Part shown: piece after piece, positions 9,405-18,503 of the stretch
How positions within the stretch are numbered: the stretch's first letter is position 1
How the letters are laid out: every line of letters begins with the position of its first letter
Assembly: GCA_030523645.1 (NCBI GenBank)
Contig: JAUNIB010000003.1
Span: forward strand, 1 to 64,000
Length of the DNA: 64,000 nucleotides
Direction of reading: 5' to 3'
DNA from: Selenomonadaceae bacterium
GTDB taxonomy: Bacteria; Bacillota; Negativicutes; Selenomonadales; Selenomonadaceae
Program-made: the position numbers and the translations under genes
Notes under the pieces: model-generated
What the model saw: the letters and a program-made list of their open reading frames with translations, nothing else
Told to the model about the DNA's origin: nothing
Databases searched by the model: none

Positions 9405-9562
9405 TCCTCTGAAAAAGAGTAGGCATAGCTGCCTGTAAAGAAACCATTATTCACGCCGGCACTTAGCGACCTGCGAGTAAGCATACGAAGCAGGAGCTTA
9501 TGTGCCGCTGCGTGAATAAATAAGTGCAAACGGGTTTCTGTCAGGCAGTTATGCCGTTTCTT
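9405..9562. repeat. Family B palindromic repeat, copy 2
   Basis: The second copy in the ychF-sdaAB gap: GGCATAGCTGCCTGTAAAGAAACC at the left and GGGTTTCTGTCAGGCAGTTATGCC at the right. Its core GGCACTTAGCGACCTGCGAGTAAG, then GAAGCAGGAGCTTATGTGCC, is shared with the copies at 41.7 and 54.9 kb. It is separated from copy 1 by about 30 bp containing a short hairpin (GACGGCTGCGCCGTC). Confidence 0.75.
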
Positions 9563-9589
9563 TAAGCAAATCCATTCAGGAGTGTTAAT

Positions 9590-10252
9590 ATGCACGGCGT
9601 ATTTGACATCGTTGGGCCGATAATGATTGGCCCGTCAAGCTCCCACACCGCCGGAGCCTGCCGTCTCGGTCTCATGTCCCGGGTCATTCTCGGCAGTCAG
9701 CCGACTACTGCCACCATCGAGCTTGTCGGCTCCTTCGCCGCCACCTATCGCGGCCACGGCACCGACAAGGCAATCATTGCCGGGCTTCTCGGCATGTCAC
9801 CGGAGGACGAGAGGCTGCCGCATTCCTTTGATATCGCAAAGGATGTAGGGCTGAACTTCAGCTTTGTCCCGCTGCGAAAATCCGGCGTCCACCCCAACAC
9901 AGCCATCATCCGCCTCACCGACAGCACCGGCCACACCATCCGGGTAGAGGGAGCTTCCATCGGCGGCGGTAATATTATGCTGACCGAGTTGAACGGCTTC
10001 CGCCTTGAGCTGTCCGGTGCCCTGCCCTCCATCATCGTCGCCCATCTCGACCGTCCCGGTGTCATCGCCAATACCACCCGTCTCATAGCCGAAGCCGGTG
10101 TGAATATTGCCTCTATGCGCGACCTCCGTGAAAAACGCGGCCAGACTGCCCTAATCGTCATCGAAACGGATGATGAACTGCCGCCGGTCTATGTGGATAA
10201 AATATCCTCCAGCCGCCATGTCCTTACTACCTTTACAGTCCCCAAACTGTAA
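9590..10252 (+). CDS. sdaAB: L-serine dehydratase, beta subunit
   Basis: Smaller subunit of the Fe-S-dependent, PLP-independent L-serine dehydratase that converts serine to pyruvate and ammonia. The 220-residue protein opens with the SDH_beta domain (DIVGPIMIGPSSSHTAGACRLG) and ends with an ACT domain (about 145-215: IIVAHLDRPGVIANTTRLIA) that may sense serine. The stop is 25 bp before sdaAA, so the two are cotranscribed. With PFOR (22.6 kb) this gives a path from serine to acetyl-CoA. Confidence 0.95.
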   Translation: MHGVFDIVGPIMIGPSSSHTAGACRLGLMSRVILGSQPTTATIELVGSFAATYRGHGTDKAIIAGLLGMSPEDERLPHSFDIAKDVGLNFSFVPLRKSGVHPNTAIIRLTDSTGHTIRVEGASIGGGNIMLTELNGFRLELSGALPSIIVAHLDRPGVIANTTRLIAEAGVNIASMRDLREKRGQTALIVIETDDELPPVYVDKISSSRHVLTTFTVPKL

Positions 10253-10277
10253 ATCGAAACAGACGGAGGAAATAACC

Positions 10278-11171
10278 ATGTACGATTTTTCAACCATTGC
10301 TGAGCTGGTGGCCGAAGCCGAAAAAGCCAGTCTGCCCATCAGCAGTGTCGTCATCGCCAGGGAAGCCAACGACTCCCAGAAATCCTACGATGAAGTGGTA
10401 GGACAGATGCGCAGCAGCTGGCAGACCATGAAGCACGCCATCGACAAGGGCATCCACGCTCCCGCAAAATCCGTCAGCGGCCTCACCGGCGGCGACGCTC
10501 CGAAGATATACTCCCTGTTGACCGACGACAGCAGCAAATCATATCTCGGAGAGCTTGCCTGCTGTGCCTGTGCAGGTGCCGTGTCAGTGGCCGAGGTTTC
10601 TGCCGGTATGGGCCGGATAGTTGCCTGTCCCACCGCCGGAAGCTGCGGCATCGTCCCCGGTGCCCTCTACGCCGCTCACCGGTACAAGATAAAAAACGAC
10701 GAGCCAATCGTGCGGGCGCTCTTTACCGCCGCCGGCTTCGGCATGATTATCGATGAGATGGCCTGTATCGCCGGCGCAGAAGGCGGCTGTCAGGCTGAGT
10801 GCGGCACTGCCGCCGCTATGGCCGCCGCTGCTCTCACCGAGCTGGCCGGAGGCTCACCTGAGGCCGTCGCTCACGCCGCTGCTCTTGCTCTGAAAAACCT
10901 TCTCGGCCTCGCCTGCGACCCGGTAGCCGGACTGGTAGAGGTGCCCTGCATAAAGCGCAACGGTTTCATCGCCGTCCATTCCCTTACCGCCGCCGATATG
11001 GCGCTGGCCGGTGTCCGCTCCGTCATCCCGCCCGATGAAGTGGTAATGGCCATGAAGGAAATCGGCGACCAGCTCCCCATTGCCCTGAAGGAAACAGCCG
11101 GCGGCGGTCTTGCCGCCACTCCTACCGGACAGAGGCTCAAGGAGCAGATATTCGGCAAGCAAACAGAATAA
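10278..11171 (+). CDS. sdaAA: L-serine dehydratase, alpha subunit
   Basis: Catalytic subunit carrying the oxygen-sensitive [4Fe-4S] cluster. The 297-residue chain starts at the ATG at 10278 (MYDFSTIAELV), preceded by GGAGGAAATAACC; an in-frame extension upstream would overlap sdaAB and is rejected. Cysteines expected to hold the cluster occur in ACPTAGSCG, IAGAEGGCQAECG and VEVPCIKRN. The order sdaAB-sdaAA is the usual two-gene Firmicute form, as opposed to the fused enterobacterial enzyme. A strong terminator follows 9 bp after the stop. Confidence 0.96.
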   Translation: MYDFSTIAELVAEAEKASLPISSVVIAREANDSQKSYDEVVGQMRSSWQTMKHAIDKGIHAPAKSVSGLTGGDAPKIYSLLTDDSSKSYLGELACCACAGAVSVAEVSAGMGRIVACPTAGSCGIVPGALYAAHRYKIKNDEPIVRALFTAAGFGMIIDEMACIAGAEGGCQAECGTAAAMAAAALTELAGGSPEAVAHAAALALKNLLGLACDPVAGLVEVPCIKRNGFIAVHSLTAADMALAGVRSVIPPDEVVMAMKEIGDQLPIALKETAGGGLAATPTGQRLKEQIFGKQTE

Positions 11172-11179
11172 AGATATAT

Positions 11180-11226
11180 GGGACTGTGAAAAAGTGAGTA
11201 CTCATTTTTTCACAGTCCCTTTTTTC
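11180..11226 (+). terminator. Rho-independent terminator after sdaAA (shared hairpin)
   Basis: GGGACTGTGAAAAA and TTTTTTCACAGTCCC pair around GTGAGTACTCA, followed by TTTTTT. Nearly the same hairpin is found at 26398, 30426 and 52191. Confidence 0.9.
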
Positions 11227-11268
11227 GGTATACATGATGCTATTAGGACAAATCACCCATTTAACACT

Positions 11269-11297
11269 TTGCATTAGGGATATTGATAATGTATAAT
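11269..11297 (+). promoter_or_regulatory. Promoter of the GGDEF-like gene
   Basis: TTGCAT (11269-11274) and a consensus TATAAT (11292-11297) are separated by 17 bp. The predicted leader of about 75 nt leads to the ATG at 11381. Confidence 0.7.
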
Positions 11298-11380
11298 GGA
11301 GACTGAGAAAGTGTAATGAAGCAAATTATATTTTGCTTGCACCTTGCAATGTTTTTTACTATTACAGAAGGAGCCATGCC

Positions 11381-12307
11381 ATGCCTCTTGTATCAGCAAA
11401 CGGAAAAAAAATCACCCCTGCCGAGGTACGAATGAACGACCTGGCAATGGGTCTGCTGCTTTCCCGGTTTCAGGCTGTAATATTCAACTACAGCCCTACC
11501 GATGACTCCATGATACTTCGGACTTCATCTGCCAGCGGGGAGCCTTTGACTCTGAAAATCGGCCGCTTCGCAGCTTCCCACTACCAGACCGACCCGGAGG
11601 ATGTGAAGGTCATGCCGCAGCTGTCGGTCATTGCCTATCATTTCCCCTACATCGTCAACCACGCCTCCGAAGGTGTCCTGGACTACGCCGACGAAACAAC
11701 CGGCAGCTGGTATCGCATTTACTACCTCCATCGCCACGACGATGCCGGAAACGACCTGATTGTCGGCTTCATCTCCAACACCAGCGAGATTCAGTCCATT
11801 CACCGGGAGCTTACCATCAATGCCAGCCGTCATCAGATAACAAAGCTGCCGCTGGCCGATGCCTCCTCCGCGCTGGTTGATCAGGCCATCTCCCGCCTCA
11901 CGGCCGGTGAGAAGGGCGTCCTGTTCTTCTTTGATCTGGACGATTTCCCCGGACTTGTGGCACAGTACGGTCAGTCTGCTGTTGACTCATATCTCCGTCA
12001 GTTGTCCGATGTTCTCCGCACCGATTTCCGCAGCGGTGATATTATCGGTCAGATAGCCGATGACCAGTTCATCATTTTCTTCAGCGGCCGCTTCACCATC
12101 GATGTAATAGAAACCAGAGCTCAGCACCTTATCAATCTCTTCCGCAAGGTCCGGACAGAGCTTATCTCCCCCGTTGCCTGCAACCTCGGTGTCGCAGTCA
12201 CCGGCTCCTCCGGCATGAATTTTGCCCAGCTTCTGCCCAAGGCCGCCCATTCTTTGGAAACCGCAAAGCGCAGAGGTCAAAACCGCTTCTGTATGTTTGA
12301 CGAATAA
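11381..12307 (+). CDS. Cytoplasmic sensor with degenerate GGDEF domain
   Basis: A 308-residue soluble protein. The start is ATG 11381 with AGAAGGAG 7 nt upstream; a nearby ATG at 11376 is out of frame. The N-terminal half (to about 135) is a mixed alpha/beta region ending in a PAS-like strand pattern (WYRIYYLHRHDDAGNDLIVGFISNTSEI). The C-terminal half has the GGDEF fold (GVLFFFDLDDFPGLVAQYG; QLLPKAAHSLETAKRRGQNRF), but the catalytic signature is replaced by GQIADDQFIIFF. It probably does not make cyclic-di-GMP and may instead bind nucleotide or act as a signalling partner. It is followed 32 bp later by ftsH. Confidence 0.7.
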   Translation: MPLVSANGKKITPAEVRMNDLAMGLLLSRFQAVIFNYSPTDDSMILRTSSASGEPLTLKIGRFAASHYQTDPEDVKVMPQLSVIAYHFPYIVNHASEGVLDYADETTGSWYRIYYLHRHDDAGNDLIVGFISNTSEIQSIHRELTINASRHQITKLPLADASSALVDQAISRLTAGEKGVLFFFDLDDFPGLVAQYGQSAVDSYLRQLSDVLRTDFRSGDIIGQIADDQFIIFFSGRFTIDVIETRAQHLINLFRKVRTELISPVACNLGVAVTGSSGMNFAQLLPKAAHSLETAKRRGQNRFCMFDE

Positions 12308-12339
12308 GAACCACCTCATATATTTCGGAGTGATACATT

Positions 12340-14241
12340 TTGGCAAAAATTCCTAAACCGAAAAATTCCCTTCTCTTTTACTACGGACTGGCCATCCTTA
12401 TCCTTGCCATCTTCAACTGGCTGGGCAAGCCATATCTGGAGGAGGAGAAGGTCAAGACCGTAGACTACAGTGTCTTCATGGAAATGACGGAGCAGAAATC
12501 CATCGAGAGAATCGAGATGGACGACAACCGTATCGTTTTCAAGGGCACCGACGGCCAAAAATATCAGACCGGCCCAATGCTTGATCCTATGCTGGTAGAG
12601 CGGCTGAAGACCTCCGGCATCCCCTTCGCAGCCGAAATCAGGGAGACTCCGTCCTTCATCATGAGTCTCATCGTGAACTGGGTGCTGCCGATTCTCATAT
12701 TCTTCGCCCTCGGCCAGTACATGAGCCGCCGGATGTTCGGCGGCGGCGGTGGTCCCGGCAATATGTTCAGCTTCGGCAAGAGCAATGCCAAGGTCTTCGA
12801 CCCGGCCAATGCTACTATCCGCTTCAAGGACGTGGCCGGTGAAGACGAGGCCAAGGAAAACCTGTCGGAAATCGTGGACTACCTCCACAACCCCAACAAG
12901 TATACCGCCATCGGTGCCTCCATGCCCAAGGGCGTACTGCTTGTCGGCCCTCCGGGTACAGGCAAAACCATGCTGGCCAAGGCGGTAGCCGGTGAGGCCG
13001 GCGTTCCCTTCTTCTCCATTGCCGGCTCAGAGTTCGTAGAAATGTTTGTAGGCATGGGTGCCTCCAAGGTCCGCGATCTCTTCAAACAGGCCAAGGAAAA
13101 GGCTCCCTGTATCGTATTCATCGATGAGGTTGATGCCATCGGCCAGAAGCGTCACGGCACCGTCATGGGCAATGACGAGCGTGAGCAGACCCTCAATCAG
13201 CTTCTTACGGAGATGGACGGCTTCGGCGGAAACTCCGGTGTCATCATTCTGGCTGCCACCAACCGCCCGGATTCCCTTGACCCGGCGCTCCTTCGTCCCG
13301 GCCGCTTTGACCGCCGGGTACCGGTAGAGCTGCCGGACCTTGAAGGCCGCGAGGAAATCCTCAAGGTTCACGCCAAGAAGATAAAGACTACCGCCGATGT
13401 AGATTTTCACACCATCGCCCGCATGGCAGCCGGTGCCTCCGGTGCCGAGCTGGCAAATATCATAAACGAAGGCGCTCTCCGAGCTGTCCGCGGCAATCGC
13501 AGCGAAGTCTGCGAAGCGGATTTGGAGGAAAGCGTCGAGGTAGTCATCGCCGGCTATCAGAAGAAGCATCGCATCCTCTCCGACAAGGAGAAGCGCACCG
13601 TAGCCTATCACGAGATAGGTCATGCGCTGGTGGCGGCTCGGCAGTCCGGCTCCGCGCCTGTGCAGAAGATTACCATCATTCCCCGCACCAGCGGCGCCCT
13701 CGGCTACACGATGCAGGTAGAGGAAAAGGACAAGTACCTCCTCTCCCGGGAAGATCTGGAAAACAAGATTGCCACTCTCACCGGCGGACGGGCCGCCGAA
13801 GATGTTGCCTTCGGCGTCATCACCACCGGTGCAGCCAATGATATCGAGCAGGCCACAAAGCTGGCCCGGGCCATGATAAGCCGATACGGCATGAGTGATG
13901 AGTTCGGCATGGTCGCACTGGAAACCGTCACCAATCAGTACCTCGGCGGCGACACAACCCTCGCCTGCTCTGCCGCAACACAGGAAGCCATTGACCGTCA
14001 GGTCATCGCTTTGGTAAAGAAGCAGTACGACACGGCCAGAAACATTCTTCTGGAAAACCGTGACGCCCTGAACAGACTCTCCGATTACCTCTATGAAAAG
14101 GAAACGATTACCGGCGAAGAATTCATGCAGATTCTCGACCAGTTCCCCACCGATGAGGCCACGGCTGAAAAGGAGGCTGTGCTAATTGAGTCAGCTGAAG
14201 CTACCGGAGAAAGCAGCGATAACGAGCCGATTTACCTCTGA
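12340..14241 (+). CDS. ftsH: ATP-dependent zinc metalloprotease FtsH
   Basis: Membrane-anchored AAA+ protease that degrades misfolded membrane proteins and regulators; in Gram-negative bacteria it also controls LpxC. 633 residues: two N-terminal membrane segments ([18 protein letters not shown], and [19 protein letters not shown] near 110-130) flank a small periplasmic domain. The AAA module has Walker A GPPGTGKT, Walker [13 protein letters not shown] and the SRH ([20 protein letters not shown]). The zinc motif HEIGH lies near residue 428. The start is a TTG with CGGAG 9 nt upstream; no better ATG is present. Confidence 0.95.
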   Translation: MAKIPKPKNSLLFYYGLAILILAIFNWLGKPYLEEEKVKTVDYSVFMEMTEQKSIERIEMDDNRIVFKGTDGQKYQTGPMLDPMLVERLKTSGIPFAAEIRETPSFIMSLIVNWVLPILIFFALGQYMSRRMFGGGGGPGNMFSFGKSNAKVFDPANATIRFKDVAGEDEAKENLSEIVDYLHNPNKYTAIGASMPKGVLLVGPPGTGKTMLAKAVAGEAGVPFFSIAGSEFVEMFVGMGASKVRDLFKQAKEKAPCIVFIDEVDAIGQKRHGTVMGNDEREQTLNQLLTEMDGFGGNSGVIILAATNRPDSLDPALLRPGRFDRRVPVELPDLEGREEILKVHAKKIKTTADVDFHTIARMAAGASGAELANIINEGALRAVRGNRSEVCEADLEESVEVVIAGYQKKHRILSDKEKRTVAYHEIGHALVAARQSGSAPVQKITIIPRTSGALGYTMQVEEKDKYLLSREDLENKIATLTGGRAAEDVAFGVITTGAANDIEQATKLARAMISRYGMSDEFGMVALETVTNQYLGGDTTLACSAATQEAIDRQVIALVKKQYDTARNILLENRDALNRLSDYLYEKETITGEEFMQILDQFPTDEATAEKEAVLIESAEATGESSDNEPIYL

Positions 14242-15922
14242 CTTGCATCTGCTTTTCCGCCTGTTCCTGTTCCCACTGATAGCCGCAGTCTTTCTTGCTC
14301 TGTCGCCTGTCGGTCAGAAATCCGCCGAGGCCATTCCCCTTGACGGAATATGGCGATATTATGACGGCGTAGCTCCCACCTCTCCGGAGGCGATACCCGG
14401 CTGGCTTAATCAGACTATTCGCGGTGGCTTTGCGGGCTGGAACATCTACAACGGTATCAGTCACCCCAATATTGACCCAAGTGCTACCGATATTTGGGTC
14501 ACCACCTATGTTCCCCCTCATTCCTTTATCCAGCCGACCCTGTATTTCATAACAAACAATCAGGCAGTAGAAGTCTTCTACGACTCCCACATAATCTACA
14601 AGGCCGGAGATATTGGCGAGGAGAACTACGGCACCCGCTGGCACCTGATGGATCTTCCCCGTGACAGTTCAGGCCGCACCTTGTCCTTCCACCTTTATTC
14701 CCCGATAAACCAGCGCCTCGGCGTCATCAATTCTCCCAATATAGGCAACGCTATCGAGCAGGTGCTGACAATCGTCTGGGGCGATGTGATGTGTCTGCTG
14801 GCTCTGCCCCTTTCCCTGTTTATCATTGTTCTGGTAGGCATTTACTACATCTCCCATCGGGAAAAGATGTACCTCTATATGCTTGCCTTCATGCTCTTTT
14901 ACAGCTTGTGGCTGCTGGCTACCTCCAATGTCAGACAGGTTTTCCTCGACGCTCCCGTATTCTGGCGCAATGCCCAGCTTCTCTCCATATATATGCTGTG
15001 TCCTCTCGGCAACCTTATGTCCAGAGAGCTGGTGGAATCCAGAGACCGCACTCCCTTCTCTTATCTGATTTACGCTTACATCGGTCTGGCCCTGATGTCT
15101 GTTCTGGGCGAAGTCATGGGCTTCGGTACACTGGAGTCAGGAGTTTCTCTGTCCTACCTCCTTCTCGGCACTGCCCAGCTTTACATCATGTACCTTATTG
15201 CCCGCAGTGCTTTCCGGGGCAACAAGCGGAGCCGTGCGCTCCTGCCCTCGGTGGTAGCCATCCCCGTTCTGGGTTTTCTGGACGGTCTCACCATCTACTA
15301 TCATCTGCTGCCCTTCTCCTTCTACTGGTTCCCCCTGTCCATAGTATTTATTCTGTACTTTGTAATCAGAATTCTTCAGGAGAATTTTGCTGCCGAGCAG
15401 CTCCTGAATGATAAGAACCGTGAGCTGGAGCAGCGAGTCCAAATCGACGACCTGACCAAATGCTTCAACCGAAGCACCCTCAACGGCTTCCTGATCAGAG
15501 ATGCTCAGACCTGCAGGCGTTCCCGGGTTCCTTTCACCGTCCTTATGCTGGACATTGACTTCTTCAAGAAGGTCAACGATGAATTCGGCCATCCTGCCGG
15601 CGACAAGGTACTGGTTTCCTTTGCCGGTACTATCCGCACTCTGCTTGACTCCCGTCACACCTTCATCCGCTACGGCGGCGAGGAATTTGTCATTCTCTGC
15701 CGGGATTTCTCCCTGCCTCAGGCCGAAGAGCTGGCCCGCACTATCCTTCTCACAGTTGCCAGTACTCAGCTCCTGCCGGATACCGATAAGACCATCACTA
15801 CATCTATCGGTATTTCCCTCTGGCACGGCGAATCCGACACCAACCTTATCAAACGGGCTGACGAGGCGCTCTATGCTGCCAAGCAGGGCGGACGCAACTG
15901 CTACCGGGTAGAAGCTGAATAA
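14186..15922 (+). CDS. 7TMR-DISM membrane diguanylate cyclase
   Basis: 578-residue sensor likely producing cyclic-di-GMP. Layout: N-terminal signal or anchor (about 22-50), a periplasmic beta-rich sensor with the 7TMR-DISMED2-like pattern (about 55-185: VWVTTYVPPHSFIQPTLYFITNNQAVEVFYD), seven hydrophobic helices (about 190-385), a short coiled linker (EQLLNDKNRELEQRVQIDDLTKCFNR) and a full GGDEF domain with intact RYGGEEF. The start is TTG at 14186 with AGGAGG 9 nt upstream, so the first 56 bp overlap the end of ftsH and imply translational coupling. A bidirectional terminator separates it from the convergent acyltransferase gene. Confidence 0.85.
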   Translation: MSQLKLPEKAAITSRFTSDLHLLFRLFLFPLIAAVFLALSPVGQKSAEAIPLDGIWRYYDGVAPTSPEAIPGWLNQTIRGGFAGWNIYNGISHPNIDPSATDIWVTTYVPPHSFIQPTLYFITNNQAVEVFYDSHIIYKAGDIGEENYGTRWHLMDLPRDSSGRTLSFHLYSPINQRLGVINSPNIGNAIEQVLTIVWGDVMCLLALPLSLFIIVLVGIYYISHREKMYLYMLAFMLFYSLWLLATSNVRQVFLDAPVFWRNAQLLSIYMLCPLGNLMSRELVESRDRTPFSYLIYAYIGLALMSVLGEVMGFGTLESGVSLSYLLLGTAQLYIMYLIARSAFRGNKRSRALLPSVVAIPVLGFLDGLTIYYHLLPFSFYWFPLSIVFILYFVIRILQENFAAEQLLNDKNRELEQRVQIDDLTKCFNRSTLNGFLIRDAQTCRRSRVPFTVLMLDIDFFKKVNDEFGHPAGDKVLVSFAGTIRTLLDSRHTFIRYGGEEFVILCRDFSLPQAEELARTILLTVASTQLLPDTDKTITTSIGISLWHGESDTNLIKRADEALYAAKQGGRNCYRVEAE

Positions 15923-15947
15923 TCTCCGTAGACAACGACAGCAAAAA

Positions 15948-15996
15948 ACCGCAGTCATCACATCGGTACATCCGATACGATGACTGCGGTATTTTT
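15948..15996. terminator. Bidirectional terminator between convergent genes
   Basis: ACCGCAGTCATC (15948-15959) pairs perfectly with GATGACTGCGGT (15979-15990), with further CATCGG/CCGAT pairing inside. A-rich sequence precedes it and ATTTTT follows, so it can serve both strands. Confidence 0.9.
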
Positions 15997-15999
15997 CTC

Positions 16000-16929
16000 T
16001 CAGAGTCCCTTCTCCCGCCACATGGCCTGCTCGGCCTCATCCTTGGCGATTTGCTCGGGTTTTCTCTCTTCATTTATGGACTTCCAGCGATTGTGGAGCC
16101 AGAACCATTCCTCGGCGTGGTCGCGGATATGCTGCTCCAGTACAGCAGACACATCCATTATTGCCTTGCGGATATCGGCTTCCTTGTCAGCAGTCTTCTC
16201 CACCTTGACCCGGGGATGAATGATGATGGTATGCGTCCCGTCGGGATGGCGGGTAATAAATCCGGGATAAAGCGGCGCTCCCCGGAAGCGGGCCAGCACT
16301 GCCGGACCCTTGACAAAGTTCGTCAGCTGACCGCCGAACCAGGGGAAGCGAATGCCGTCCTTTATATTGGAATCCTGGTCGGACAACAGGCCGATTATTT
16401 TTCCCTCGCCCATGAGCTTGTACATTTCCCGGACATCGGTCTTGTAGGTAATGTGCATACCGATAAGGCGGCGGTATTCGTTGATGAATCTATTGAAGCC
16501 GGCTTCCTTCTGCTTCTGGGCAACGCCCACGATGGGAAATCCGGCCTGACAAAGAGCACCGCCCATCAGTTCCCAGTTTCCGGCATGGCTGGTAGCGATT
16601 ACCGCGCCCTTGCCTTCCTTGAGACCTTCTTCCAGATACTCGGCTCCCTCTATCCGGACAAAATCATTCATCCTGTCCACGGTAACCGGGAAGCGCATGA
16701 CCTCCATTATCATGGGGCCGAACCGCTCCCAACTGGCTCGGGCAATCCGCTCGCCCTCACTGCGGTCTACGCCAAGGCAGCGGACTACCTGTCCGATGGC
16801 CATCTCCCGGCGCTTCCGGGGAATGACCCACCAGGTAACGCTGCCGAAGATTTCTCCCAGCCACATGGCGAAGCCGTGGGGCAGCAGGCAAACCAGCCTG
16901 CTGAATATTTTTGACAACCAATAAGTCAT
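16000..16929 (-). CDS. Lipid A biosynthesis acyltransferase (LpxL/HtrB family)
   Basis: Transfers a secondary acyl chain to the lipid A precursor at the inner face of the cytoplasmic membrane. 309 residues, the usual length. A hydrophobic N-terminal anchor (FSRLVCLLPHGFAMWLGEIFGSVTWWVI) is followed by the catalytic HX4E-type motif (SHAGNWEL near residue 115) and the conserved GKIIGLLSDQDSNIKDGIRFPWFG region. The tail is acidic and charged. It is the last gene of the ompH-lpxD unit, 9 bp after lpxD. The exact position and chain specificity (LpxL, LpxM or LpxP type) cannot be read from the sequence. Confidence 0.9.
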   Translation of the reverse strand: MTYWLSKIFSRLVCLLPHGFAMWLGEIFGSVTWWVIPRKRREMAIGQVVRCLGVDRSEGERIARASWERFGPMIMEVMRFPVTVDRMNDFVRIEGAEYLEEGLKEGKGAVIATSHAGNWELMGGALCQAGFPIVGVAQKQKEAGFNRFINEYRRLIGMHITYKTDVREMYKLMGEGKIIGLLSDQDSNIKDGIRFPWFGGQLTNFVKGPAVLARFRGAPLYPGFITRHPDGTHTIIIHPRVKVEKTADKEADIRKAIMDVSAVLEQHIRDHAEEWFWLHNRWKSINEERKPEQIAKDEAEQAMWREKGL

Positions 16930-16938
16930 GCAGGCTCC

Positions 16939-17976
16939 TTATTTATTGCCAAAGCCAAACATTGACTCATACTTGGCGATTTTCTTTTCCAGCTCTTTGA
17001 ACTTCTTCAGCATAGCCGGCAGACGCTTGAGAGTTACCTCCATGCGGAGCCACTCCTGATGGGGCTGTACCGGGAAGCCGGCACCGAAATAATTCTCCGG
17101 CATATTGTTGGTGATACCGCTGCGGGCAGCATAGATGGAGTTGCCGCCGATGGTGATATGACCGACGGTACCGACCTGACCGCCGAAGGTGCAGTTGTCA
17201 CCGGTGGTGACAGAGCCGGAAATACCGGTCTGAGCCACGATGAGGTTGTGCTTGCCGATGTGGTCGTTGTGTCCGATATGTACCAGATTATCAATCTTCG
17301 TATCGTCACCGACAGTGGTGGAGCCCATAGCAGCCCGGTCAACACCTACATGGGAGCCGATTTCCACATCGTCACCAAGGACAACATTGCCAATCTGCTG
17401 CATCTTCACATGGACGCCGTCCTTCGGGGTAAAGCCGAAGCCGTCGGAGCCGATAACAGCGGAAGCATGGATGATGTTGCGCTTGCCTACTACGCAGCCC
17501 TCACGGACGGTGGCGTTGGGATATATGGTGCTGCCCTCGCCGATTACAGCGTGCTGGCCGATGAATACGCCGGGATAAAGGGTAACATTGTCCCCGATTT
17601 CCGCGTAGTCGTCAACATAAGCAAAAGCCAGAATGGTGACATTCTCGCCCAGCTTTACATCCTTACCGATATAGGCCCGGTCGCTTACACCTGCCTCATG
17701 CACCACCGGGGGAGCATAGAGATTGAGGAGCTTCGCAAAGGCAGCCTTTGCATCGTCAACATAGATTGCGGTCTGAGTGAAATCACCGCTTCCCTTGCCG
17801 AGAACGATTGCTCCGGCCTTGGTGCCGTGAGCAGCCTCTACATACTGGTCAACGGCGAAGGTGATGTCTCCGGGGCCGGCAGTTTCCAGACTGGCAACGC
17901 CGGTGATAGCAAGGTTTCCGTCTCCCTTCAGCTCACCGCCGAGGAGTTGGGCTATTTCCTGTACTGTCTTAGTCAT
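16939..17976 (-). CDS. lpxD: UDP-3-O-(3-hydroxyacyl)glucosamine N-acyltransferase LpxD
   Basis: Adds the N-linked 3-hydroxyacyl chain in the third step of lipid A synthesis. 345 residues. The N-terminal uridine-binding domain (about 1-100) carries GDITFAVDQYVEAA. The left-handed beta-helix (about 105-290) is built of hexapeptide repeats such as IGDNVTLYPGVFIGQHAVIGEGSTIYPNA. The catalytic His is in the family segment LVHIGHNDHIG. The C-terminal helix (LKRLPAMLKKFKELEKKIAKYE) follows. Placement after ompH is typical of diderm Firmicutes and Proteobacteria. The other lpx genes are not in this window. Confidence 0.97.
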   Translation of the reverse strand: MTKTVQEIAQLLGGELKGDGNLAITGVASLETAGPGDITFAVDQYVEAAHGTKAGAIVLGKGSGDFTQTAIYVDDAKAAFAKLLNLYAPPVVHEAGVSDRAYIGKDVKLGENVTILAFAYVDDYAEIGDNVTLYPGVFIGQHAVIGEGSTIYPNATVREGCVVGKRNIIHASAVIGSDGFGFTPKDGVHVKMQQIGNVVLGDDVEIGSHVGVDRAAMGSTTVGDDTKIDNLVHIGHNDHIGKHNLIVAQTGISGSVTTGDNCTFGGQVGTVGHITIGGNSIYAARSGITNNMPENYFGAGFPVQPHQEWLRMEVTLKRLPAMLKKFKELEKKIAKYESMFGFGNK

Positions 17977-18000
17977 ATCGCATTTCTCCTTCGAGAAAAA

Positions 18001-18456
18001 TTACTTCTTCTGCAGCTTGCCGATTACCTCATCGGTGATGTCCACGCCGCCCCACATAATCAGCTTTGCATCATTGTCGTTGGTCACGACAACATCCAGC
18101 TTCTTGGCCTTGCAGATTTCCTCAAGGGTACCGTTAAGAGTAGACCGGACCTTCTCCGTGTACTCCTGATTAATGCCGGACAGTTCCATCTGGATAGCCT
18201 GTCCCTGCTTCATGTACTCTTCTTCACCCAGCTCAGCCCGCTTCTTTTCCAGCTCCATGAGCTTCTTCTGACCATCGGTGAGCTTAGCATTGCCTTCCTC
18301 GATGATGGCGGTTATCTGGGCGCTCTCTTTCATGACCCGCTCGGCCCGGATATAGCCGACCTGAGTCTTGGGAGTACCGCAGCCGGCAAAGATTCCGGCC
18401 AGGCAAAGAGAAGCAGCAACCGCTGCCAGTGAACGCTTCAAATTCTTGCACTTCAT
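18001..18456 (-). CDS. OmpH/Skp-like lipoprotein
   Basis: 151 residues with a lipoprotein signal (MKCKNLKRSLAAVAASLCLAGIFAGC); the lipobox is FAGC, so the mature chain starts at Cys26. The mature part has the OmpH pattern: VGYIRAERVMKESAQ, a coiled middle rich in Lys/Glu, then the closing strand pair (ICKAKKLDVVVTNDNDAKLIMWGGVDITDEVIGKL). Skp-type proteins chaperone outer-membrane proteins across the periplasm; here it would be membrane-anchored. It is the third of three OmpH-like genes, 24 bp before lpxD. Confidence 0.88.
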   Translation of the reverse strand: MKCKNLKRSLAAVAASLCLAGIFAGCGTPKTQVGYIRAERVMKESAQITAIIEEGNAKLTDGQKKLMELEKKRAELGEEEYMKQGQAIQMELSGINQEYTEKVRSTLNGTLEEICKAKKLDVVVTNDNDAKLIMWGGVDITDEVIGKLQKK

Positions 18457-18503
18457 GTTTTGTTTCCTCTATTTCCGCAATAAATGCCTTATTTAACACT
18501 CTG

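Noticed and set aside
9401-9595. Short protein frame in the ychF-sdaAB gap
   Set aside because: It lies wholly within a family B palindromic repeat and has no ribosome site.
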